Of a stretch of DNA of 64,000 nt, positions 12,801 to 24,800 are shown piece after piece. The stretch lies in the NCBI GenBank assembly GCA_014155875.1, contig JACEFZ010017398.1, positions 616,001-680,000 on the forward strand, read 5' to 3'. The first letter of the stretch is position 1. Every line of letters begins with the position of its first letter. The notes beneath the pieces are model-generated. The model saw nothing but the letters and a program-made list of their open reading frames with translations, was not told the origin of the DNA and did no database searches. This DNA is from Cepaea nemoralis. Taxonomy: Eukaryota; Mollusca; Gastropoda; Stylommatophora; Helicidae. The position numbers were made by a program, and so were the translations under genes.

Positions 12801-15800
12801 CTGTAAACTCTTCACCACAGATCTGGTGAAGTGAAGCTGTATCTTATTTAGGAGTTGTGGTAGCATTCTGAAACTAAAGAATTGGCACAACTATCTTGGA
12901 ATTGCCACATCTGTCTGAAGTGAATGGAAGCTGTAGCTTATTTAGGAGTTGTGGTAACATACTGAAACAAGAGAATTGGCAGACCTATCTTGGAATTGTC
13001 ACACATCTGTCTGAAGATGCTTTCACACATTAGAACAAGAATCGCCATGGCAATAGTAGCCTTTTGGAAACTGGAAAATATACTCACCAATAAAATGCTG
13101 TCTGTTGCAGTGAAAAACAGTGTTAACATGCTATACAGACCCTATAATGCTGTAGGTATGTGAAACATGGACATTAAGCAGGCAATCTGAGAAACATCAA
13201 ATGGGAGTGGAAATTTAGATTTTGACAAAGAATACCATGGACGGACATAAAAACAAATGAGGACCAAATGAACATAATAAATTGGTTAGAGTAATTAAAG
13301 GAAGACAAAGAGATGAATACCTGGATAGCTTTGCCATGTGACATAATCAAAACAAGAAAGAGGACAAGTGAAGAATTAAGACTCTAGTTATCAACCGATC
13401 AACCTTACAAGCTGTGTAGGGAAGACATTGAAAAGAATACTTTAACCTTAGGCTGAAGTGGCACTAGAATCTCAAAAGATTCTGGTACCGGAACAAGCTG
13501 GATTCAGAGAATTTTATAATAAGGAAGACCAAGTTATATATTTATTGCAGACAGCAGAAGATGCCTTTCAAGAGAATAAAAAGGTCCTGTCATTATAGGT
13601 TGACTTTGAACATGTGTTTGAAAAAGTGTGGAAAGAAGGCCTGATAGTTAAATTAAAAAGAAGCGGAATCCAAATAAATATGATTAAATGTACCCAATCC
13701 TTTCTGCACAACAAGAGAACCAGAGTTATTATAGATGGCCTGAAGAACAGAAAAAGAGTTACTCTGTCACAGGATGCCTCTAGGGCAGGGGTGTCAAACT
13801 CAATCGCTCAGCGGGCCAAAATTCAAATCACACGTAAGGTTGCGAGCTGAACAGGATAAACATTCAATATGCTGAAAATTAAACCTTTTTTAAACATACA
13901 TATGATATCTGATAAAGTTGATGGTTTGTGTTACAATGCTCATTACATCTTCCATGTTGAGGATTTTACCACACAGCGATCCTTGGTGTATGATGCAGTG
14001 ATATACTATCAATTCACCAGTATAGTTCTCCTGCATCTTTAACCGCATCCTTCCAACTAGTCCACTTTTTTTGCCACACATCGACGATGCTCCATCTGTT
14101 GTTAGTCCAACGAGTTTGTCCCAAGGCAGGTTCATGTTCACTAAACTTTGACATACGTTGTCAAAAATGTCTTTTCTAGTCATTGTCCTATGCATGAATT
14201 TCATGTCCAATATTTCTTCTGTAACATTCAAACTGGAGTCCACTCTAAGGATGAAGATGGCGAGCTGTGCAGTGTCAGTCGTGTCATTACTTTCATCAAC
14301 AGTAAGGGAGTATGCAACAGTCTTTGCCTTTTTCGATCAGCTGTGTTTTCACATCAGTGGCCTCTCACAAACCCGATCAACAACCGTATTTCTGCTAAGG
14401 CTTACCTTTGCAAACATCTGCTTTTTGTCTCAACACAAGACGTCACACACTTTCATCATGCAGCACTTCAGAAACTCTCCTCCTGTAAAGGGTTGGCCTG
14501 ATTTTGCGATATCGTCTGACACAATAAAACTTGCTTTGACTGCAGCATTAGTTTGCTTTGATGAAAAACATCTGCTGTGATGTTAAATGCCTCTTCAATT
14601 CTTCTACATTCTGCAGCTTCTGCTCTGCATTCAGGCTGTTTAACTTGTCTTGATCTTTAGTCTCGTAGTGCCGTCTCAGATTATATTCTTTGATCACAGC
14701 CACATTATCTCCACAAATTAGACACACAGGTTTACCGTCAATATCAGTAAACATATATTCAGCCTCCCAGTGGCTTTGAAAGGCTCTATTTTCAGAATCA
14801 ACTTTTCTCTTGGCCATTTTAAAGGCTAGCTTTGATTTTAAAAGATTGTGCATCTACCTACAGACGCTAGATTGATATCAGGTTAGCTGTAGCGGGAAAA
14901 GGCGATGTAATATCCGGGCATTACACTACTTTCATTTTTTATGCGCCAAACCAAAACGAGCATCTGAACGTTGAAAGATAACTATAACTATGAATACTAA
15001 CTCACTACACAACTTTTATTTTCCCTTATTCTGATCGAAGCGAGAATGCTCTCAGTTAGCCTATCATTCGGAAGGCTGCTAATTAGGGAATTTGATTTGC
15101 ACTTTATATCGTGACTATAAAAAATATTTTTGCCTAAAATTATCTCTTGGGCCGAATATATTTGTACATCGGTTGAGACCTCTTGGGCCTGATATGATTG
15201 TACGGCGAGCCGAATATGGCCCGCGGGCTTTGAGTTTGACACATGTGCTCTAGGGGATGTACCATCTTGTGGAGTGACAGAGTGCTTAATGTACATTGGA
15301 CATCCCTATGAGGACAAGACTAGATAATCTATCACTGGGATGTCTCAAATAAAGTAGCTTGGTCCATTGGGGGAAAAAGTTGAAAAGATATTCAGAACTA
15401 CCTACAAAAACAGCATTGCTTATATACCCCAGACCTGGGGAATGCAATTTGTATCATTTGAAAGCACAGATAGAGAAAGAGAGTAAAATAAATGGCTGAA
15501 ATATAATTTACAGAGGACAGATGGAAGCAGGCAGAACATGGGAGAGTTTCTCTCGGAGTATCTGAGGTTAAGGTTCCCACTGGAGCAGATTGTTCTAGAG
15601 TGGGGCTATAATCTGCATGACGCATGCCAGAGGTACGCTCACGATGATGTCATTGGACTGTTCTGGAAGGTTTTGAATGGTGAGGTAAGTAAGATTTTGA
15701 GGTTCATCCATATGTTTGATTATTTTATTAGTTAGTCGCGGTTTCAACTTCACGTCAAAGGGTCACCCCCATAATGCTCCATTCCTGTGCAAGTGAATAT

Positions 15801-18800
15801 CACACAAAATGCTCTTCACTGCCCCATGTGAAAAGTGGAACAAACAGCAGTACTGACAAACAAACAGCATGAACATGCAAGTACATTCATAAGGCAACTG
15901 CCAGAATGTAACACAACAGTCCACCACGAAAATTACAGCTTATCGTTGATGGAATCGCCAGTCATTAGAAAAGCAGAAGCTTCACACACTTAATGCATAA
16001 TGCAAAATAGCCAGTTCAGCAACAGGCTGCCGCCGTTGTCTGAACATGCAATTCACAATATCAATAACCGTGGACAGATGTAAAAGCACTGCACATGAAA
16101 TTCACAGTTCACAGTGTCGCCCCACGCACTTAACTCAGTAGTTGGGCGACAGAACCATGTACTACCAGTCCAACATGAGGAAAATGCATAAGCAAGCCGT
16201 AACCAGAAGCAAAAACAATCCAGAGGCCTTAATGATTATCTTATTATAATAAGTTAGTGGTTATTTAGAATCATATTTTATAAGCAGAACTGAACAACAG
16301 TACTTTTGTATGGATGGGAATTGTGGAAGATCTAATGGCAAGGGAATGTGGTTTCTGAGGAAAATGCAGAGAATACCATGGACAGATAGAAAAACTAATG
16401 AGCAGTCTTACAAGAGGCAAATGAAAACTGTAAACTGATTAGAGAAATTATACGTGGACAGTCAAACATGTTTGGGCATGTTATGAGAAGAAAAAAATTG
16501 GACAACTTGGTGACAACTGGCAAGATTGAGGGGAAAAGAACAAGGGGAAGGCAGAGAAGTAAATATCTAGATAGCTGGAACACATGGCATGGCAGAGACA
16601 AGAACACAGAGCTGATCTATGACTCTGGTGATCGTGTCAGATGGCGAAAAATGACCACTTACCGGTATGGCACATGAAGATGATGAACGAGAGTTAAAAT
16701 GTAGAATATCAGAGCAAATTCCTAGCTTGATTAGGAAGCTAACAGTGGAAAATTTTGGCAAACCTTAGTAACTGTAACCTTAGCAACTGCCAGAAGGAGC
16801 CTGCATCTTCAATAACATGCGATTTAGTAGAATTTGGGTATGTTGCAGACAAAGATGATTTCAGTGTGCTTTTCACTACACATAACCAAAAGTTATGCCG
16901 GTCTTCGTGGCCAAAGTCTTGCAAACGCGGTTTATGAGCCGGGTACCAGGTGTTTGAAACTCAACTGCAACCGATTTGTGCAGAAGACTGTGTCGCGTTG
17001 TGTTATAACGTGCTGGTATGGGAGCCGGTCGTTCAGAAAGCAATGGCAAACTACTGAACATAACACTTGCCTAGTACATAACAGCAGCTGAAAAATGATG
17101 GTGTTGACTGCAATGTCCCGTAAGGGATACGCAACAATAAAAAAAAAAAGTTACAAAGATATGCTGAGGCATCTTCTATACACTTGGGTAAAATACAAAT
17201 ATGTAAACAAATAAACATAATAGTCTTTTCAAAATCACAGTTGGGACATTGAAACATAAGACAATTTGTTTTGTTTATTCCGTCTGAAAGGATTCATTAT
17301 GCTACTTCATTATATCTTGAAAATTGTTTCTGTAGTATGCATCTGACGAGATACAGTGAAATATGCCACGTAATAAATTATGCAATACAATGTCTTTGTC
17401 TTGATTATTCAAATATTAAATAAATTATTACTGTAGAATGTCATAATCTCCCCACCAGTTCTACCGCGTCGTCGTCAACGACGCCTGGCGATTACGGCCA
17501 GATCCACCTGTGAGCGACACTAACCACGCTGTGATAGGAATGGTCAGTCCACGCAGGGACACAACCCTGACTAGCAAGAACTCACAGTGGTTAGCGGGCA
17601 GACGGCTTGGGACTGTTGTATAGGACAGACAGATTGAATGGTGCTCGTATGACTTGTGTGTATGAACACTAATAGATAGAAAGCCTGTGTGAGTATAGGA
17701 GACTGTGCGCCTGGTATGTAGGATTGTGAGTTGTATACATTGCATTGATATATCTATTGATTGTATTATGGCATTGTTATTGTAATTGTGCGATGCATGT
17801 AATGGTTGTGATGAGTGAGAAGTGTGAATAAAGTGTTTGAATTGTATTTGCAGTGTGTCACGTAAAGTCATTCTGTGACAGTGTTTCTTTCACATCTGTT
17901 AGTGATTACAAGCCTGTATTATTGCTGAATGCAAGATTCTGACATAGAATGACTGGATGGTGGGGGTAAGGGGTATTCCCGATCAAAGAAGAAGGCACCA
18001 GCTTCCCTCTGCTAGTCTATTGGACACCTTTGAGCAAGGTGGAGTGTCCATGTATCCCCGGGACAGGGCATCGTAAAACCATGCAGGTGACAGAGTGAGC
18101 TTGGGAGTGGCCAACAGATAGTTGTTGGTTCTTGTCTCAAGTTCGTGGTGGCAAGCAGGAGGATCTCTATAAGAGTCAATGGCAACAGTCAGATCTATAT
18201 TTTTGCTTTATTGACTACACAAAGGCTTTCGATAAAGTGAGACATGTCGACATTATAAGGATGCTTGAAGATCTACAAATTTAAATATTGAGCACAACCC
18301 ACTACTGGCAACGCCGATCGCATTCCGGTATGAACCTAAGGCCTATCCACGTCAATATGGAAGCACTATACTCGAGTTTCGCCCTTGTTTGAGCTCATCA
18401 GTAGTGCATATCCCTGACCGGATCCGGAAACAGTCCCGGATCACGCGTGTGAAGCGGGTGTGTAACCACGCGGCACACACTGGACACACCAAATTATCAC
18501 AACAGAACACCACAACGCTACCCATCGTAGGCTATGCTCAAGAAAATTGATGGAAAAGACCTTAGACGTGTAAAAAACATATATTGGAACATTGGGGGAC
18601 GATATATCAATAACATTAGATATGCAAATGATACAGCCTTGATTGCAGATAATGAACAGGACCTGCAACATTTAGTAGATGCGGTTGTTGCACACAGTGA
18701 ACAATAGGGTTAGAATTGAATAGTAAGAAGTCACAGGTTATGGTCGTCACTGGGGAGAAGGAAATACCACAATGTGATATATGAGTATATATGAGTTGGT

Positions 18801-21800
18801 GTCAGGTCTTAGATATGACTGAGCTACCGTATAACAGCAGACGGTACTACCTGCTTTCTGTTAGCGCCGAACGTTGGGCAGCGCTTACCAAACCTATTTG
18901 CCAATGGCTTCGGGCGGAAGAGTGCAATTGGGAGGATACAAGCCTTACCCTGGTGCGAGGAAATGCAACCTAAAGACAAATGTCATGGCATGGCAGACCA
19001 GGCCCTAAGCCTTGGTTGGTAGCTGGTCTAGGATCAAAGCTCCGACAGGCGGACAGTTAGAGCATCGCTTTGCTGATCCGGCAGCTTCTGCAGCTTGTCT
19101 TGTTCCAGATGTAGAGGTGTTACCTTTCCTCTGGAGTGAACTAGGCAGGCCGAGAGAGGGATCATGCTGCATGGGCAACACATGATCTCTATATTTTAGC
19201 CCAGGCTTTGTGCTATGGAGAGGCAATAACTCCATCCCTGGTCTTAACCAGTCTCGGAATCAAAGCGAGAGGCAACTGTTACAGGTTATAAGTCCCTGTC
19301 AGTTGGCGTAGACATGGAGCGCCACGCGTTGCCTCTGACGGTGGGAGACACCTACAGGTGTCACTGATCAGCTACCGCCCGCCTCAAGCTGGGCAGCCCC
19401 CGGCCAATTGGGTGCTGATCCGCCACAGCCTGCCTGCTTCAATGGGTGCTTGGGGCTAGGACAAAATCTGAATCGCAGGCTGTAAAACCAATGCACCAGG
19501 TACTAATAAAAAGAAAAATAGAAACCTCAAGCTACGGCTTGCAACCTGGAACGTGAGAACCATGTGTCCAGGATTTTCCACTGACTTGACCAATATTAAC
19601 GATGTGAGAAAAACGGCTGTGATTGATGCCGAACTCAATCGTCTTAACATTGATATTGCTGGCCTGCAGGAGACTCGCCTCGCTGAGGAAGGGTCACTCA
19701 CGGAAAACAATTACACCTTTTTTTGGAAGGGTAGAGGGCAGGCAGAAAAAAGGCAGCACGGTGTGGGCTTTGCAGTGAAGAATTCGCTACTGGGAATGAT
19801 TGAAATTCCAGCAAGAGGAAATGAAAGACTATTATCCCTGCGCTTGGCAACCTCTTGTGGTTTTGCCACCATTATTACTGCATATGCACCGACACTCGAT
19901 TCCTCTGATGATGTGAAGGATTCGTTCTATGAGGAGTTAGACTCCGTGATCAAGGCAGTTCCAAAATCTGACTACATTTATATGCTCGGTGATTTCAATG
20001 CTCGTGTGGGCAAGGACTCGAGTTCATGGCCAGTGTGCCTTGGAAAATACAACATCGGTCGCATGAATGAAAATGGGCAAAGGCTGCTGGAGCATTGCAC
20101 CAGAAATGACCTATGTATTACAAACTCCTTTTTTAAAACAAAAGAGCTGCATAAGGTCACATGGAAACATCCAAGATCCGGCCATTGGCACCAGCTGGAC
20201 TTCATCATCACACGGAGACAACATCTGAACCATATATCATTGACTCGAAGTTACCACAGTGCTGACTGTGATACGGATCACTTCTTTGGTTGTTGCAAGG
20301 GTTAGACTGAGACCAAAGAGAATCTACACAGCTAAACACAAATCTAGCCCCAGGATTAATATTATTAACACTCACGATCCTGAAAAGTGCTTTCAGTTTC
20401 AACAGCAACTTGAAGATGCTTTCACTGATACACCAAGAAATTGTACAGTAAATGAAAAATGGGGTCAACTTAAGGAAACTCTTTATAAAACTGCCATAGG
20501 GGTTTACGGCACTGTGGATCATAAGAGGCAGGACTGGTTTGCGGCAAACAGCCAGACTCTGCAGCCCTTGATTGATAAGAAGAAGATAGTTCTCTTAAGA
20601 AACAAGGAAAGACCAATGCGTAACACTCTGAGTGAGCTAAAGCAAGCTAGGAAGGATGTGCAAAAGGCTGCCAGGCAGTGTGCAAATGATTATTGGATCA
20701 AGTTATGTGAGTCCATTCAAATCGCAAGTGATAAGGGAAACATCAGAAGCATGTATGAAGGAATAAAGAAAGCCTGTGGTCCAGTGATCAAAAGAAGTGC
20801 ACCATTGAAAACCTTGACTGGAGAAATCATAACTGATAAGAAACAGCAGATGGACAGATGGGTAGAGCACTATTTGGAGCTTTACTCAAGTGAGACCAAA
20901 CTAGCGGATGATGCCCTCAACGCCATAGAGGCTCTACCAACTCTTGACCACCTGGACACACTTCCCACCATAACAGAAGTTAAGTGTGCTATAAATGAAC
21001 TTGCATCTGGCAAGGCTCCAGGTAAGGATGGGATTCCAATAGAGGTTATCAGGAGTGGGCAAGACACACTCACTCTACAGATCCACCAGCTAATAGAGCT
21101 ATGCTGGCGAGAAGGACAAGTCCCACAGGATTTCAAAGATTCAAGCATCATAACACTGTACAAGAACAAGGGCGATCGGAGCGACTGCAACAACTATAGG
21201 GGTATCTCACTTCTGTGTATTGTTGGAAAAGTATTTGCCAGAATTGTTCTGTGCAGACTTCAAGTCCTAGGAGATCAAGTCTACCCCGAATCACAGTGTG
21301 GCTTTTGACAGAACCGGTCTACCATTGATATGATATTCTCATTGCGACAAATGCAAGAAAAATGCCGTGAACAGAATCAACCACTGTTTATTGCCTTCAT
21401 CGACCTCACAAAGGCATTTGATTTGGTCAGTCGTGAGGGTCTGTTCAAGGCACTAAAGAAGATTGGCTGCCCACCAACTCTTCTGTCCATTGTGGAATCG
21501 TTCCACACAGGCATGAAGGGTATAATCAAGTTTGATGGTGCAACTTCTGAAGAGTTTGAAATCAAGAGTGGAGTTAAGCAAGGTTGTGTACTAGCTCCCA
21601 CCCTCTTTGGAATATACTTTTCACTTCTACTGAAATATGCCTTTCGTGATTAGGATGACGGTATATACATTCACTCACGCTCAGATGGCGGCCTTTATAA
21701 TGCTCAGAGAGTGAAGGCCAAGACCAAAATAAGGAGGGTACTGATCAGAGAGTTGCTTTTTGCAGATGATGCTGCAGTTACGACCCACTCTGAGGAAGAA

Positions 21801-24800
21801 TTGCAATGTCTACTATCTGCATTCTCCAATGCTTGTTCTGAATTTGGTTTAACAATTAGCAAAAAGAAGACACAGATTATGTCACAAGGTGCACATGGGG
21901 TACCATCAATCTTTATTGACGACGCCGAACTAGAGATGGTAGACCATTTTACATATCTAGGATCAGTGGTAAATAGCAAATTATCCCTAGATCAGGAAAT
22001 CAACATCCGGATTGGTAAGGCAGCAACAACAATGAACAGGTTAAGAAAAAGAGTCTGGGAGAACAGGAAGCTTACTGCCAAAACAAAAGTCCTTGTCTAT
22101 CAAGCCTGTGTCCTTAGTACTCTTCTTTATGGCAGTGAAACCTGGACAACTTACTCACACCAAGAGAAACGTTTAAACAGCTTTCATATGCGGTGTCTGC
22201 GAAGAATTCTTGGTATTAAGTGGCAAGACAAAATCACAAATACTGAAGTATTGGAAAGATCAGGTTGTGTGACGGTTTATTCCATGCTCAGTCTTCGTAG
22301 ACTTAGATGGATAGGACATCTTAGGAGGATGGATGATGGTAGAATACCAAAGGACATCTTTTTTGGTGAATTACAGATGGGTAAGAGATCTCAGGGTCGA
22401 CCTCTACTACGTTACAAAGATATGTGTAAGTGGGACATGATTGATACAGGCATTGATAATGCACATTGGGAGCAAGTCACCGCTGAATGTGTTGCATGGA
22501 GGGCAAACATCAGAAATGGAATAAAGACAAAGGAGAACATTATTGCAGATAAGTCACACACCGAGGGTGTGAGACGTAAAATGGTGCATGATGGTGGAAA
22601 TGACCATGTGTTCACATGCACCTACTGTGAACAGACATTTACAGCTCGAATTGGCCTTATCAGTCACATTCGCTACCGCCATAGGTAAAAGTTATTATGC
22701 CTTTTTAAAGCACAAACTATCATCTGTCAAGACGGCAAGGTGCCAATGGATATATGAGTAAATGGGAATATTCTTAAGCAAGTGAATCGGTACAGTTATC
22801 TTGGAACAGTCATAACATCTGATGGGCGATGCCTTGAAGAGGTCAGAATAAGAATTGCCATTGCAAAGGTAGCCTTTTGCAAAATGAAAAACATACTGAC
22901 CAAAAAGAAGATATCAATTGAAACAAGAAAAAGAGTGTTGAAGTGCTACATAGAACCTGTACTTTTGTATGGATGTGAAACGTGGACAATGAACAGTCAA
23001 GCTGAAAAATATCTGATGGCTGTGGAAATGTGGTTTCTGAAGAAAATGCAGAGAATACCATGGACGACTGAAAAACCAATGAACAAGTCCTTCAAGAAAC
23101 AAATGAAGATCGTAAACTGGTTAGAGTCAATAGATGTAGACAGTCAAAATGACTTGGAGAACTTGGTGACAACTGTCAAGATTGAAGGGAAGAGACCAAG
23201 GGGAAGACCTGGAAGTAAATACCTGGATGGCTTGGCCATGTGGCATGGTCAAGACAGGAACACAAAGCTGATCCACGACTCTTGTGATTGAGTGAGATGG
23301 CAAAAAATGACTGCCCACGCTTATCGGCTTATGATGGATGGATGGCAACAGTCAACAACCAGTATTGTCACTGTCAAGAAAGAAAGCAAAAGCAGACTAC
23401 CTTTTTTACACATGCATAGAAAACTTCAGCAGTCAAAGAAATTATGGAGAACATAGAAATAGAAGCAAGATTTGTTGGTGAGATTCTTGGCTAAAACTAG
23501 TGCTTTGACCTGACCAGAGAGCACCGACCTGCTGGTGTGAGGAACTATAGGACATACTGAACTAGGTACATTAATCCCTTACACCGAGTCCCCTCTGTTA
23601 CAATCAATCATTCAATCAATCAATCAATCAGTCAGATGCCGTCTCCACAGTGAAGGTTGGCTGCAGTGTCTCTCGCCTTGATTGTACATTCTGCCATCCA
23701 TTTCTTGATGTTATCTTCTCACTTGTATCGTTGTCTACTTCTTTCTCGCTTGCTTTTGACCTTGCCCTTCAGTATGGTTTATATGAGAGTGTTATGTCTT
23801 TTAAGATGGCCAAAATATTCCATTTGCTTCTTTTTTATTTCCTTCATCAACTCTCTTTTCATTCTCAGTTTTTCTAGAACCTCCGTATTTGATAGTCCCC
23901 CCCCCCCCCCATGAAATACAACATTTTCTTCTGTAAATCACATCTCCAGGGCCTCTGTTGGACTTTCTAATTGCTTGTTCGATGTCCAGGCTTCTGCACC
24001 ATATAGTAGTGTTGTTACAAATATCAGCTGTAGTTGACAATGTTACAATTATTGTCATCAACAGGCAGATGAAGAAGTGTTTCACTCCCAGCTTCTGACA
24101 ATCCATGGCCTATTGACCCATATGACCAAACTTGATGCTCAGAAGGGCAATGAGGGTACACTGAGCTTCGAGGACTTCCGTAAATGTCTGGCTGAGTTCT
24201 TCCATCTGTCGGACCAGGAGAATGAGAGCACGACTGTGTCTATCATGATGAAAGCTGTGCTGGAAGAGTTGGAGATTACGGATGAGCAGCCTATTGATTA
24301 CAAAATCTTATTTACAGAAGTAAGTTGTGTTGTAAACATTAGAAAAACTGAATTTGAATTGAATTGAATTGAATTGAATTGAACATTATTTTAAAAGGTT
24401 TACAAATTGGGCACGTAGGCCCGTCTTACATTCGGCCCTTTAAGTGTATGGCAGCTTCACTAAATACGGTTATGGAAAACAGAGGTTGTTGCAGCTACAA
24501 GGCTTAATCAGCAAACAACAAGAATAAAACACAACATATAAACTATGGATGTGACACTGCAGTGACTACAGTAAGACATAATAAACAGAATCAGAGAAAA
24601 TGTATAGTACTGTCTCGGTGGTGCCAATGTGAAACAATATACTGTCATATTTGGAGTACCACATATTTTTTCTTCTCATTCTTATGTCTTAATTTTATGC
24701 TGCTGTAGTGTTATCTCTGTAATTTGTGTGTTTCTGTAATTTGTGTGTGGTATTTTTTTGTCAATGAAGGCTTTTCGCCGTAACATCCTCTGTTTTCTGT

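Larger units (their letters stand above)
13778..15255 (-). mobile_element. hAT transposon with 8-bp TSD CTCTAGGG
   Basis: The element body 13786-15247 is flanked by identical CTCTAGGG at 13778-13785 and 15248-15255. Terminal inverted repeats are CAGGGGTGTCAAACTCA on the left and, read inward from the right, CACATGTGTCAAACTCA (three mismatches in 17). It encodes two remains of a GTF2IRD2/ZBED-like hAT transposase on the minus strand. It is inserted in a decayed LINE RT. At 1.46 kb with an incomplete ORF it is an internally deleted, non-autonomous copy. Confidence 0.92.
18788..22748 (+). mobile_element. LINE-2: nearly full-length non-LTR retrotransposon with 12-bp TSD
   Basis: A 3.96-kb insertion flanked by perfect GATATATGAGTA repeats at 18776-18787 and 22749-22760, inside LINE-3. 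Order: ~765-bp 5' region, APE-type endonuclease, RT (FADD box) and a C-terminal C2H2 finger, then a ~60-bp 3' UTR ending 'gacggcaaggtgccaatg'. The proteins resemble the RTE-like pol products that are common, often misnamed, in animal gene sets; the clade is an inference. One frameshift (near 20280-20300) and two in-frame stops (TGA 21306-21308, TAG 21651-21653) disable it. The low damage and exact TSD indicate a young insertion. Confidence 0.92.

Noticed and set aside
16755..16937. 60-codon plus-strand ORF between LINE-3 and SINE-A fragments
   Set aside because: It runs into the SINE-A head and has no family motif; a chance ORF.
17461..17871. 136-codon minus-strand ORF
   Set aside because: Low-complexity His/Ser/Thr-rich translation of a possible solo LTR. 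No motif and no splice or homology support.
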